Assembly: GCA_003517965.1 (NCBI GenBank)
Contig: DOZO01000051.1
Coordinates: 11,998-25,918 of the forward strand
Direction of reading: 5' to 3'
Length of the DNA: 13,921 nt
DNA from: Desulfobulbaceae bacterium
GTDB lineage: Bacteria > Desulfobacterota > Desulfobulbia > Desulfobulbales > Desulfurivibrionaceae
A program made the position numbers and the translations under genes. The notes beneath the pieces were generated by a model, which searched no databases, was not told the DNA's origin, and saw only the letters and a program-made list of their open reading frames with translations. Below, piece after piece: positions 1-7,885 of this stretch; position 1 is the first letter of the stretch, and every line of letters starts with the position of its first letter.

Positions 1-2
1 AA

Positions 3-21
3 GCAGATGTGGTGCTGCTGA
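3..21 (-). repeat. Left copy of a 19-base inverted repeat
   Basis: Read on the minus strand this is tcagcagcaccacatctgc, identical over 19 bases to positions 13858-13876 on the plus strand. It begins 10 bases after the stop codon of the leftmost gene, so it lies in the 3' flank of that gene. The element probably continues beyond the left edge of the window: only two further bases are visible (tt, against gtt in the right copy). It is probably one copy of a dispersed intergenic repeat. The family is not identified. Confidence 0.6.
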
Positions 22-31
22 GCAGTTACAA

Positions 32-1243
32 CTACTCAAGCCACTCAAGGCTGATATTCGTGCCAGCCGAGGTGAGATAATCAAAGACCTCCACCTCGTT
101 CTTCGCTGGGCAACGTACTGCCAGCAACGAAGAGGAAACACCGGCGGCGATTGTGCCAAGCCTTCCCCCTGCTCCGAGGAGGCGGGCGCCATTTACCGAG
201 GCCATAGCGAAAACCGCCTCAGGCAAGAGCGCCGGATGGTCTTCCCGCAATATTTGCATTTCCCGCCACAGGCTCAAATCTTGATTGCTGGCCAGGCTGT
301 CGGTACCTAAGACTATGGGGATGCCTTGGGTGAGCATTTTTTGCACCGGAGCCACACCCACCCCCATGAAGCGGTTGCTGCCGGGACAAAGGCATACCGC
401 AACCCCGCGAGCGGCAAGAAGAGAAATCTCTTCATCCTCCACATGCACAGCATGGACACAGAGAGTGCGCTCATCTAATACGCCGAGAGAATCCAGATAT
501 TGCACCGCACTGAGACCCGGCGTTGCAAAGGTCGCAACCGGCACACCCCGCTCCTCAAGAAAATCCGCAAACGCCCCGCCGCCGGTGCGTAAAAATTCGA
601 TCTCCTGAGCAGACTCGGCTACATGCATGGGGAACAGATTATTGCTCGCCCTCTTTTTCAAGGCCTGGATCAGCCGTGGCCCAGTCGAATATGGGGCGTG
701 CGCCGTACAGCGAACATCGTAGTCGATTCCAGCCAAGGCTGCCAGAGCTGATTCCTCAGCTGCGCCGCATAGCCCAAGCAGCTCAAGAAAAAAGAGCACC
801 TCGGTTTTGAAGCCCGCCCCCAGCAAACGGCTTTCCAGCCTGTTGCCGATGTCGGCCACGGCCCGACAACCTCCGGCATAGAGACGGGCCAGAGCCATAA
901 GCGCTGCGGTATGCGCATCCTCAACAACATCGGAATTTTCAGCCCGGGCGGCAAGCAATCCCCTAATCCAGCCGCTCATGTCACCTGGTGCAGGACACTC
1001 TCCATTCAGCTCAGCCAAACAGGAAAGTTCGAGATGAGCATGACAGTTCACCAATGCAGGTGTAATGACGTGGCCCTCATAGTCTTCCAGATGAGCATCA
1101 CAACCTTGCAGCTCGGCATACGACCCCACCGCAACAACCAGCCCGTCTTGGGTGAGCACCGCGCCATCAGGGATAATCTGGGCATTGCCTGGCACCACAA
1201 AAGGCGCCCGATATAGGTAGCGAGAATAGTGCATCTCTCTCAC
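32..1243 (-). CDS. mqnX: Amidohydrolase, probable aminodeoxyfutalosine deaminase
   Basis: A 403-residue metal-dependent amidohydrolase of the TrzN/SsnA/cytosine-deaminase-like group. It would deaminate aminodeoxyfutalosine to futalosine in the cytoplasm, the step after MqnE in menaquinone synthesis. Visible metal ligands are the HxH pair H68/H70 in NCHAHLELS, H182 in AHAPYS, H207 in MHVAES and D315 in LGTDSLASN, which is the expected order for the family. The predicted start is GTG at 1243, overlapping the mqnC stop by four bases (GTGA). An ATG three codons later (1234) is an alternative, and neither has a well-spaced ribosome binding site, so translational coupling is likely. The amidohydrolase assignment is firm. 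The substrate rests on family resemblance and on sitting directly after mqnE and mqnC; other amidohydrolases of this group act on guanine, triazines or S-adenosylhomocysteine-like compounds. Confidence 0.82.
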   Translation of the reverse strand: MREMHYSRYLYRAPFVVPGNAQIIPDGAVLTQDGLVVAVGSYAELQGCDAHLEDYEGHVITPALVNCHAHLELSCLAELNGECPAPGDMSGWIRGLLAARAENSDVVEDAHTAALMALARLYAGGCRAVADIGNRLESRLLGAGFKTEVLFFLELLGLCGAAEESALAALAGIDYDVRCTAHAPYSTGPRLIQALKKRASNNLFPMHVAESAQEIEFLRTGGGAFADFLEERGVPVATFATPGLSAVQYLDSLGVLDERTLCVHAVHVEDEEISLLAARGVAVCLCPGSNRFMGVGVAPVQKMLTQGIPIVLGTDSLASNQDLSLWREMQILREDHPALLPEAVFAMASVNGARLLGAGGRLGTIAAGVSSSLLAVRCPAKNEVEVFDYLTSAGTNISLEWLE

Positions 1244-2295
1244 ACCAGGGAGTAATCCATCCGGCGCTGCCTGGGTACACAGCCAACACCTTGAACCAGT
1301 GCGCGGATCTCCTGCTCGGACAGCCGAAAGCTTACTCCGGCCGCGGCAACCACGTTTTCCTCAATCATGGTGCTGCCAAAATCATTGGCCCCGAAGAAAA
1401 GCGAGAGCTGGGCGATCTTCGGCCCCTGCGTCACCCAAGAGGCCTGAATATTATCAATATTGTCGAGAAAGATTCGCGACAAGGCGAGCATCCGCAGATA
1501 CTGAAAAGCCGTGGTTTTGGGGAGGTGGGAAAGCGCCGTGTTATCCGGCTGAAAGGGCCAGGGGATGAAGGCGGTAAAGCCGCCGGTCTTGTCCTGTAAG
1601 GCACGAATCCTGGCAAGATGCTCGATGCGTTCCGCCATGGTTTCAAGATGTCCGAACATCATGGTCGCGGTGGTGCGCATTCCGAGAAGATGCGCTTCTT
1701 CCATGACCCCGAGCCAGGCATCGGTCAGGCATTTGCGCGGCGCGGTTTCCTGCCGTACCCGATCGCAGAGAATCTCAGCCCCGCCACCGGGGATGGAATC
1801 AAGGCCGGCCTGTTGCAGACGAACAAGAACCTCACGCACCGGCAGACCAGATAACGTGGAAAAATGGCAGATCTCCGGCGGAGAAAACCCGTGGATGTGG
1901 ATACCGTGCCCCTTGATGAAGCGGAGCATCTCCTCGTAAAATTCCAAGGGTTTGTCGGGATGAAGCCCACCTTGCAGGAGAATCTGGGTGCCACCCAGGG
2001 CCTTGGTTGCCTTGATCTTCTCGCCAAGCTCGGCAAAGGAGAGCACCGACCCCGCTGGATCTTCCGGCGCTTTGAAAAAAGCGCAAAACTTGCAGGCGGA
2101 GACGCAGATGTCTGTGTAGTTGATGTTGCGGTCGATCACATAGGTGACCATCGGCTCTGGATGTTTCCGCCTGCGAATGGCGTTGGCCAGAAAACCCAGT
2201 TGATAGAGATCGGCGTTTTCCGCAAGTATAAGAGCCTCATCCTCCGTAATCCGCTTACTTGCCAGGACCTTTTCTGTAATCCGCTGCCCATCCAT
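1240..2295 (-). CDS. mqnC: Cyclic dehypoxanthinyl futalosine synthase (radical SAM)
   Basis: A 351-residue radical SAM enzyme that cyclises dehypoxanthine futalosine to the spiro cyclic product in the futalosine branch of menaquinone synthesis. The 4Fe-4S/SAM motif CxxxCxxC is C64, C68 and C71 (CVSACKFCAFF). The preceding VTYVIDRNINYTDIC stretch is the typical MqnC form and separates it from the MqnE paralogue next door. The glycine-rich GGGAEILCDR segment and the GGFTAFIPWPFQPDNT segment in the C-terminal half are family hallmarks. The ATG start at 2295 lies 5 bases after the mqnE stop. A GGAG sequence about 11 bases upstream, overlapping the end of mqnE, can serve as ribosome binding site. 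Length is normal for the family and no damage is visible. Confidence 0.93.
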   Translation of the reverse strand: MDGQRITEKVLASKRITEDEALILAENADLYQLGFLANAIRRRKHPEPMVTYVIDRNINYTDICVSACKFCAFFKAPEDPAGSVLSFAELGEKIKATKALGGTQILLQGGLHPDKPLEFYEEMLRFIKGHGIHIHGFSPPEICHFSTLSGLPVREVLVRLQQAGLDSIPGGGAEILCDRVRQETAPRKCLTDAWLGVMEEAHLLGMRTTATMMFGHLETMAERIEHLARIRALQDKTGGFTAFIPWPFQPDNTALSHLPKTTAFQYLRMLALSRIFLDNIDNIQASWVTQGPKIAQLSLFFGANDFGSTMIEENVVAAAGVSFRLSEQEIRALVQGVGCVPRQRRMDYSLV

Positions 2296-2300
2296 GATGT

Positions 2301-3395
2301 TCAGTACTCCCTGATCACGTTGTACAGAGTGTCCCGCTCCACCGGTTGCCGCCCGGCATCCCGAATCAGCCGGATCAATTCGCTATCGGCCATGACCCCG
2401 CCAGCCTCACCGCCTGCCATGTGGGTGATCAGCTCCTCTTTAACCGTGCCATCCACATCGTCTGCGCCAAATGAGAGGGCGACCTGGGCCAGCTTGGGGC
2501 CGATCATCACCCAGTAGGCCTTGATATGCGGAAAGTTGTCGAGAAAACAACGAGCCACCGCGATATTCTTGAGATCGTCAAGGCCGGTGGTTCTGGCCAG
2601 CTCATGCAACTCGGTGTTCTTGGGGTGAAAGGCCAGAGGGATAAAAGTGAGAAAGCCGCCGGTTTCATCCTGGGCCGCGCGTAGTGCTGCCAGATGCTCT
2701 ACCCGCTCCTCCATGGTTTCAATATGCCCGTAGAGCATGGTGGCGTTGCTTTTGAGCCCGAGCCGATGGGCGGCCTTGGCCACCTCAAGCCAGCCCTCAC
2801 CGGAAAGCTTTTTCTCGCAAGTCCGTTGTCTGATCCTGGGGCTGAACACCTCGGCCCCGCCACCGGGGATCGAGCCAAGCCCGGCGGCCACCAGCTCCTT
2901 AAGTGTCTCGGTCAGGGATTTTCCGGCAAGGTCGGCCAAATGGGCGATCTCCACGCAGGTAAAGGCCTGGATATGAATCTCAGGCCGCACCTCTTTAATC
3001 CCACGCAGCATATCCAGATAGTATTGATAAGGCAGATCTGGATGAATCCCGCCCACCACATGCACCTCGGTGATCGGCTCCGCCAACCGCTCCCGCACCT
3101 TGGCCTTGACCTGAGCTATCGTCATCTCATAGGCCTGAGGCGAATCCTTGTCCTTGCCAAAAGCGCAGAACTTGCAAAGATTGGTGCAGATATTCGAGTA
3201 ATTAATATGCTGATTGTAGATAAAATAGGCCAGGTTGCCGTTGAGCCTTTCCCGCACCAGGTTGGCCAGATAACCAAGGGCCAGGATCTCATTCGTCTTG
3301 TACAGCCGGACTCCGTCCGCAAGACTGAGTCTTTCTTCGGCCTTGAGCTTCTCCAGGATATCTCCCAGCCCTACCGCAACTACCATTTGTTCCAT
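2301..3395 (-). CDS. mqnE: Aminodeoxyfutalosine synthase (radical SAM)
   Basis: A 364-residue radical SAM enzyme that joins the chorismate-derived enolpyruvyl-benzoate (the MqnA product) to the adenosyl group of SAM, giving aminodeoxyfutalosine. The cluster motif is C70, C74 and C77 (CTNLCKFCAFG), preceded by YNQHINYSNI and followed by KDKDSPQAYEMT, typical of MqnE rather than MqnC. The C-terminal half aligns by eye with MqnC (GGGAEVFSPRIRQRT, GGFLTFIPLAFHPKNT), so the two adjacent genes are paralogues. The ATG at 3395 has a good ribosome binding site, GGAGAG, 8 bases upstream. It lies 64 bases after manC, with no clear promoter or terminator between them, so it may be co-transcribed with manC. 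Confidence 0.92.
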   Translation of the reverse strand: MEQMVVAVGLGDILEKLKAEERLSLADGVRLYKTNEILALGYLANLVRERLNGNLAYFIYNQHINYSNICTNLCKFCAFGKDKDSPQAYEMTIAQVKAKVRERLAEPITEVHVVGGIHPDLPYQYYLDMLRGIKEVRPEIHIQAFTCVEIAHLADLAGKSLTETLKELVAAGLGSIPGGGAEVFSPRIRQRTCEKKLSGEGWLEVAKAAHRLGLKSNATMLYGHIETMEERVEHLAALRAAQDETGGFLTFIPLAFHPKNTELHELARTTGLDDLKNIAVARCFLDNFPHIKAYWVMIGPKLAQVALSFGADDVDGTVKEELITHMAGGEAGGVMADSELIRLIRDAGRQPVERDTLYNVIREY

Positions 3396-3459
3396 GTTGT
3401 CTACTCTCCAGTTCTTGACGGCTGTAGCCCGACGCGCAGCACCACAACCACACCTCTAT

Positions 3460-4887
3460 TCACCTGCCATACACATCCTCAAACCTCTCAATATCATCCT
3501 CACCCAAATAACTGCCGGTCTGGATCTCGATAATCTCAAGGGGAATGGTGCCGGGATTTTCCAGTCGGTGTTTTGTCCCAAGCGGGATATAGGTGGACTG
3601 GTTTTCCGTCAAAATAATGGTCTGCTCGCCATTGGTAATATGGGCCGTACCTTTTACCACCACCCAATGCTCGGCCCGATGAAAATGCCGTTGTAGCGAC
3701 AAGGTGGCCCCGGGATTCACCATGATCCTTTTCACCTGAAAACGATCCCCTCCATCCACGCCCTCATAAGAACCCCAGGGGCGGAAGACCTTTTTGTGCA
3801 ACCTGACTTCATCGCGCTTCTCCATCTTTAGGCGGTTGACAATGATCTTCACCTCCTGAGCCCGATCCTTGGAAGCGACCAACAACGCGTCCTTGGTCTC
3901 GATAATGATCTGATTGCTAAGCCCGATTGCCGCGACCAGGCTGTTTCCCGCATGGATATAAGAACCAGTCACATCCTCGGCTAAAACATTGCCGATGAAG
4001 ATGTTGCCCTGCTCATCATGTTTACCGATCTCCCAAAGCGCCTCCCAGGAACCCACATCGCTCCATGGACAATCAAGGAGTACGACCACCGTATCCTTAA
4101 CCCGCTCCATCACCGCATAATCAACGGAGTTTGCCGGGCTTGCCGAAAAGGCCTTGGAATCAAGGCGGATAAAATCAAGATCATGGGTGCGGGCGGCATA
4201 GGCCCTGGTCACGCAATCGGCCATGAGCGGCTCAAGCTCCTGCAGAGTCGCCATAAATTCCGCCGCCTGCAAAAGAAACATCCCGCTGTTCCAGAGATAG
4301 CCTTCGTCCAGATACTGTTTGGCTTTTTCCAGAGAAGGTTTTTCCACAAAGCAGTCCACCATAAAAACCGGCGGCGCCACCCCACCGAACGGCTCCCCTT
4401 TTTTGATGTAGCCATAGCCGGTATGCGGGCTCTGCGGTACAATGCCAAAGGTGACAGGATGCCCATGCTCGGCGCAGAAAGCTCCTCTGGTCACCGCCTC
4501 GGCGAAAATTCTCTCATTGCCGATGACATGATCAGCCGGCAGGACAAGAAGAATCGCCTCTTCGTCCTGGCGGATCGCTTCCAGGGCTGCGACAGCAACC
4601 GCCGGGGCGGTATCCCGTCCCACCGGTTCGATAATGATCGTCGCGGCGATCCCGATCGCCCGAATCTGCTCGGCCACCAGAAAGCGGTGTTCCTCGGTGC
4701 AGACAATGATGGGCGCAGACATCCCCTGCAACCCCTGAATCCGCAGTAGCGTGTTCTGCAGCATGGTCTGGTCATTAACCAGGGCCAGAAGCTGCTTGGG
4801 ATGACATTCCCGGGACAAAGGCCACAATCTGGTGCCTGATCCACCAGCAAGGATAACCGGAATAATTACCACGTGTTCTCTCTTCAT
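3460..4887 (-). CDS. manC: Mannose-1-phosphate guanylyltransferase / mannose-6-phosphate isomerase
   Basis: A 475-residue bifunctional type II enzyme (ManC/AlgA/CpsB family). The N-terminal part is the nucleotidyltransferase making GDP-mannose from GTP and mannose-1-phosphate: pyrophosphorylase signature GGSGTRLWPLSR from residue 15, and the FVEKP active-site motif at 180-184. The C-terminal cupin part is the phosphomannose isomerase, with the metal-binding QRHFHRAEHWVVVKGTA from residue 399 and the usual end ERFEDVYGR. The product feeds lipopolysaccharide, capsule or exopolysaccharide sugars. I chose the ATG at 4887 because it gives the normal short N-terminus, has AAGGGA 11 bases upstream and lies downstream of a predicted promoter. 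An in-frame start at 4926 would add 13 uncharacteristic residues. No other sugar-nucleotide or glycan genes are in the window, so its pathway cannot be read from context. Confidence 0.93.
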   Translation of the reverse strand: MKREHVVIIPVILAGGSGTRLWPLSRECHPKQLLALVNDQTMLQNTLLRIQGLQGMSAPIIVCTEEHRFLVAEQIRAIGIAATIIIEPVGRDTAPAVAVAALEAIRQDEEAILLVLPADHVIGNERIFAEAVTRGAFCAEHGHPVTFGIVPQSPHTGYGYIKKGEPFGGVAPPVFMVDCFVEKPSLEKAKQYLDEGYLWNSGMFLLQAAEFMATLQELEPLMADCVTRAYAARTHDLDFIRLDSKAFSASPANSVDYAVMERVKDTVVVLLDCPWSDVGSWEALWEIGKHDEQGNIFIGNVLAEDVTGSYIHAGNSLVAAIGLSNQIIIETKDALLVASKDRAQEVKIIVNRLKMEKRDEVRLHKKVFRPWGSYEGVDGGDRFQVKRIMVNPGATLSLQRHFHRAEHWVVVKGTAHITNGEQTIILTENQSTYIPLGTKHRLENPGTIPLEIIEIQTGSYLGEDDIERFEDVYGR

Positions 4888-4939
4888 GAAATTGATTTTC
4901 CCTTCCAGACAGGATGGTTTATACAAAAAATATCTTGAT

Positions 4940-4969
4940 TTTTTACTATGTTATAATGCTCAATGTCAA
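4940..4969 (-). promoter_or_regulatory. Predicted sigma-70 promoter for manC (and possibly mqnECX)
   Basis: On the minus strand there is a perfect -35 box TTGACA (4969-4964) and, 18 bases on, TAAAAA (4945-4940), matching four of six -10 positions. The predicted transcript starts near 4933 and leaves an untranslated leader of about 45 bases before the manC ATG. Prediction by eye only. It overlaps the plus-strand promoter at 4949-4957. Confidence 0.45.
4949..4957 (+). promoter_or_regulatory. Predicted extended -10 promoter for the nucleotidyltransferase gene
   Basis: TGTTATAAT is a perfect extended -10 element (TGn followed by TATAAT). No good -35 hexamer is found 16-18 bases upstream, which is tolerable for extended -10 promoters. 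Transcription would start near 4964, about 60 bases before the preferred ATG at 5025. That argues against the in-frame upstream starts at 4914 and 4956. Confidence 0.5.
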
Positions 4970-5024
4970 GAACAGCATCACAGAACAAGACTTATCCTGC
5001 AATTCAGCAACGATAGAACCAAAG

Positions 5025-6959
5025 ATGACAAACTTCAATCAGAATGATGCCCATGTGGTCGCTCCTGAGATGGTGATTTCTTTTTTCAAGGGGATTATGC
5101 CTTTTAACACCTTGGATGAAGAAACTCTGCGTTTTCTTGCCCGACATTGCCGGATTGATTTTTTCCCCAAGGGTACCAGAATCCTTACCGCCGACACCAC
5201 CGAACTGACCCATCTCTATCTGATCCAGCGCGGCGGGGTCAAGGCCTTTCTGGAAAATAACAACGGAGAGGTGATCCTGAAGGACTTTCGGGGAGAAGGG
5301 GCATATATCGGAGCTCTGGCCATCATCCGCGGCACCTCTGCCAATCTCAATATCGAGACTGTGGAAGACACCTTCTGTTTCCTTCTGCCTCGGGAAATAT
5401 TTCTTGACCTCATTAAGAATGAAACTTCTTTCGCCCATTTTTATCTGAAGAGTTTTTCCGAAAAGATTGTCACTACCGCCTATAATGAGCTGCGCCATAA
5501 CAAGGTGGTACTAAGGAGCAATAAGGATCTGTATCTTTTTTCCATCAGGGCAGGTGATCTGGTAAAGGCCTTGCGCAAAGTTGTGGCCAGTGCCACCATC
5601 CAGGAGGCCGCCGCCCTGATGTCCGAGCATCGGGTGGGCTGCCTGTTGGTCCACGACGTGACCGATGCGGAAAAGATTATCGGCATTATCACCGACCGTG
5701 ACCTCAGAAGCAAGGTAGTGGCTACCGGAATGGATTTTCAGCTACCGACACAGACCATCATGAGCTCTCCGGTACAAACCGTACTCTCTCAAGCTCTCTG
5801 TTTTGATGTTTTGTTGAAGATGATGACCATCGGGGTCCATCATCTGGCCGTGGAGCGCAACGGGCGAATCATGGGGGTAATAACCTCCCACGACATCATG
5901 CTCCTTCAAGGCCATTCCCCCTACTATCTACTCAAAGAGATCCGTGGCCAACAACAGATTGCCGGGTTATACCCCCTGGCCAAGAAGATCCCGGAGGTGA
6001 TTCGAGGTCTGATCGAAGAAGGAGCCAAAGCCAGAAATATCACCCAGATAATCGCCATCCTCAACGATCATATCCTGGAACGGCTATTGACCTTGCTGGA
6101 AAAAGAGCTGGGGCTGCCCCCCGTACCATATTGCTGGTTGCTCCTGGGCAGTGAAGGTCGGCGGGAGCAAACCTTCAAAACCGATCAGGACAATGCCATC
6201 ATCTATGCTGATACAAAGAACGAGTCTCAGAAACAAGCGGCAGAGAAGTACTTCAAGGTCTTTGCTGATAAGGCTATTGAACATCTGGTCAACTGCGGCT
6301 ATCCGCTTTGCCCCGGTAAGGTCATGGCTATTAATCCGCTCTGGTGTCAACCTCTCTCGGCCTGGAAACGCTATTTCGCCCACTGGATTTACGAGCCTAA
6401 CCAGCAGGAGCTGCGCTATGCCACTATCTTTTATGATTTTCGCGCCGGCTTCGGCAACGCCATGCTTGCCGACGAACTCCGAGTTCACTTAAATCGACAG
6501 ATAGCAGGCCAAGATCTTTTTTTGTTCCATCTGGCCCGCCAGTGTCTCGAAATCCGTATTCCTCTCTCTTTCTTCAAGAATTTTATTGTGGAAAAAAATG
6601 GGGAGCACAAGAATCAACTGGATATTAAACAGCAGGGGCTGACCCCTTTTGTTAATTTTGCCCGAGTGCTGGCTCTGAAATTTGGGGTGAAGGAGACCAA
6701 TACCCTGGCCCGATTGAAGGCTCTCATGGAAGGAGAATTGATTCAGCGGGAGTTATGGTCCTCAGCCAGCGAGGCTTATGAACTCCAGATGCAACAGCGT
6801 TTAGTGCATCAATTGCGCCAGCTTGAAACCGGAATCATTCCCGATAATTATATCGATCCGGCAGATCTCTCCGATCTGGAACGCAGAATGCTCAAGGAAT
6901 CCTTCGCGGTCATTGAAAGACTTTATGGTGTTCTGGAACAAATGTATCCGGTGACCTAA
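5025..6959 (+). CDS. cNMP-CBS-CBS-DUF294 putative nucleotidyltransferase
   Basis: A 644-residue cytoplasmic signalling-type protein. Domains in order: cyclic-nucleotide-binding-like fold (about 20-150), two CBS domains (about 178-235 and 245-300, with GIITDRDL and GVITSHDI), a DUF294 nucleotidyltransferase domain (about 320-450) and the DUF294 C-terminal helical domain (about 485-625). The catalytic motif LLGSEGRREQTFKTDQDN (373-390) has the Gly-Ser and Asp-x-Asp of the GlnD-like/pol-beta superfamily and looks intact. The cNMP phosphate-binding loop (GAYIGALAIIRGTSANLN) lacks the usual Glu and Arg, so it may not bind cAMP. CBS pairs usually sense adenine nucleotides. Target and product are unknown. 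The ATG at 5025 was chosen from the predicted promoter and domain length; the ribosome binding site is weak, and in-frame starts exist at 4914, 4956 and 5070. The stop overlaps the next gene by one base (TAATG). Confidence 0.9.
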   Translation: MTNFNQNDAHVVAPEMVISFFKGIMPFNTLDEETLRFLARHCRIDFFPKGTRILTADTTELTHLYLIQRGGVKAFLENNNGEVILKDFRGEGAYIGALAIIRGTSANLNIETVEDTFCFLLPREIFLDLIKNETSFAHFYLKSFSEKIVTTAYNELRHNKVVLRSNKDLYLFSIRAGDLVKALRKVVASATIQEAAALMSEHRVGCLLVHDVTDAEKIIGIITDRDLRSKVVATGMDFQLPTQTIMSSPVQTVLSQALCFDVLLKMMTIGVHHLAVERNGRIMGVITSHDIMLLQGHSPYYLLKEIRGQQQIAGLYPLAKKIPEVIRGLIEEGAKARNITQIIAILNDHILERLLTLLEKELGLPPVPYCWLLLGSEGRREQTFKTDQDNAIIYADTKNESQKQAAEKYFKVFADKAIEHLVNCGYPLCPGKVMAINPLWCQPLSAWKRYFAHWIYEPNQQELRYATIFYDFRAGFGNAMLADELRVHLNRQIAGQDLFLFHLARQCLEIRIPLSFFKNFIVEKNGEHKNQLDIKQQGLTPFVNFARVLALKFGVKETNTLARLKALMEGELIQRELWSSASEAYELQMQQRLVHQLRQLETGIIPDNYIDPADLSDLERRMLKESFAVIERLYGVLEQMYPVT

Positions 6960-7672
6960 TGCTGAATCTGCTGAAACCAAGTTCCTGGTTTGTCCCCAAG
7001 CACCCTCTTATTATCCAGAACCGAGAAAACTTTTCCCGCTTTGATCAATCCAAGCCCCTTGCCGAATATACCTTTGTGGTCTGCGATACTGAACTGACCG
7101 GTTTTGATCTGAAGCACGATGAGATCATCTCTATCGGCGCGGTTATGATTCGTGACCTGCAAATCGATCTTGGCACCATTTTTCATCAGTATATTAAACC
7201 AAAAAACACCAAACATACCCAGGCCACCTTAATCCACCGTATCACCCCGCAGCAGTTGGAGTCTGCCCCGCCGCTGCACGAGGTGCTTCCCAGTTTCATC
7301 AACTATTGCGGCAAATCCATCCTGGTCGGACATTTCGTAGATCTGGATCTCGCCTTTCTGAACCTTGCCTGCAAGCACCTCTTCGGCGCGTCTCTTCACA
7401 ATCCCTGCGTTGACACCTTACGGCTTGCCCAGATCCACAAAGAACGCTTTGGCTCCCCCTATCGCAACAAAATATACGGCGGCCATTCATACAACCTTAC
7501 CGAACTCAGCCATCAATACGGACTGCCTGAATTTATCCCCCACGATGCTTTGCAAGATGCCTTACAAACAGCCTATCTTTTTATCTGTCTCATCAAAAAA
7601 TTTCAGAAGGAAGGATACCGCACCCTGCGGGAAATCTTCCGCATCGGCCAGGATACGCGCTGGAAGCTGTAA
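6959..7672 (+). CDS. DEDDh-family 3'-5' exonuclease (DnaQ-like)
   Basis: A 237-residue RNase T/DnaQ-type exonuclease. Exo I is D43 and E45 in CDTELTG, Exo II is H125-D128-D130 in GHFVDLDLAF, and Exo III is H195 with D200 in HDALQDA (histidine five residues before aspartate, the DEDDh subtype). All catalytic positions are present. The first 35 residues are a variable extension. It is far shorter than a polymerase subunit and carries no DNA polymerase or GIY-YIG domain, so it is a stand-alone nuclease rather than a clear replication proofreader. The ATG overlaps the last base of the nucleotidyltransferase stop, so the two are almost certainly made together. Substrate (DNA, RNA, short oligonucleotide or a nucleotidylated molecule) cannot be told from the sequence. 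Confidence 0.9.
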   Translation: MLNLLKPSSWFVPKHPLIIQNRENFSRFDQSKPLAEYTFVVCDTELTGFDLKHDEIISIGAVMIRDLQIDLGTIFHQYIKPKNTKHTQATLIHRITPQQLESAPPLHEVLPSFINYCGKSILVGHFVDLDLAFLNLACKHLFGASLHNPCVDTLRLAQIHKERFGSPYRNKIYGGHSYNLTELSHQYGLPEFIPHDALQDALQTAYLFICLIKKFQKEGYRTLREIFRIGQDTRWKL

Positions 7673-7740
7673 ATCCACCTCTCATTTCCTGCGGTTACTC
7701 ACAGCTTTTTCTCGAGTGCGTAAAAATACCTAAAAAAAAG

Positions 7741-7769
7741 TTGACTGCTGCCAAAACACGGGGTATTTA
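7741..7769 (+). promoter_or_regulatory. Predicted promoter upstream of the DUF485-actP pair
   Basis: TTGACT (7741-7746) and TATTTA (7764-7769) are separated by 17 bases, a reasonable sigma-70 match. A second -10 candidate, TATACT (7768-7773), would need a 21-base spacer. It lies in the 213-base gap (7673-7885) between the exonuclease and the DUF485 gene, where no gene is convincing. No GG-N10-GC sigma-54 promoter was found there by eye. The leader would be about 110 bases. Confidence 0.45.
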
Positions 7770-7885
7770 TACTCACTTTCTTTTGTTGCCCCCATGCCAG
7801 CACGAGTAAGTAACATGCCTGAACTATTGTGCTTTTAGGCAAAAACCCATTAGTGCAGTCAATAAATCAATCCAAGGAGGCCGCA

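Noticed and set aside
2694..3533. Long plus-strand open frame (279 codons) opposite mqnE
   Set aside because: It lies antisense to a clear radical SAM gene and its translation shows no recognisable domain. It is explained by codon bias of the real gene.
4018..4749. Plus-strand open frame (243 codons) opposite manC
   Set aside because: Shadow of manC; the translation is rich in Arg, His and Gly and has no domain.
4914..5024. N-terminal extension of the nucleotidyltransferase from the ATG at 4914
   Set aside because: The extra 37 residues have no ribosome binding site, are hydrophobic and AT-rich, and would begin upstream of the predicted transcription start.
7673..7740. Terminator after the exonuclease gene
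   Set aside because: Only a four-base stem (ACTC/GAGT) could be drawn around the T-rich stretch, and it is not followed by a T-tract.
7741..7862. Eight-base inverted repeat TTGACTGC (7741-7748) / GCAGTCAA (7855-7862) around the DUF485-actP leader
   Set aside because: Eight bases separated by more than 100 is within chance for this length of DNA and does not extend. The first half also simply overlaps the -35 box.
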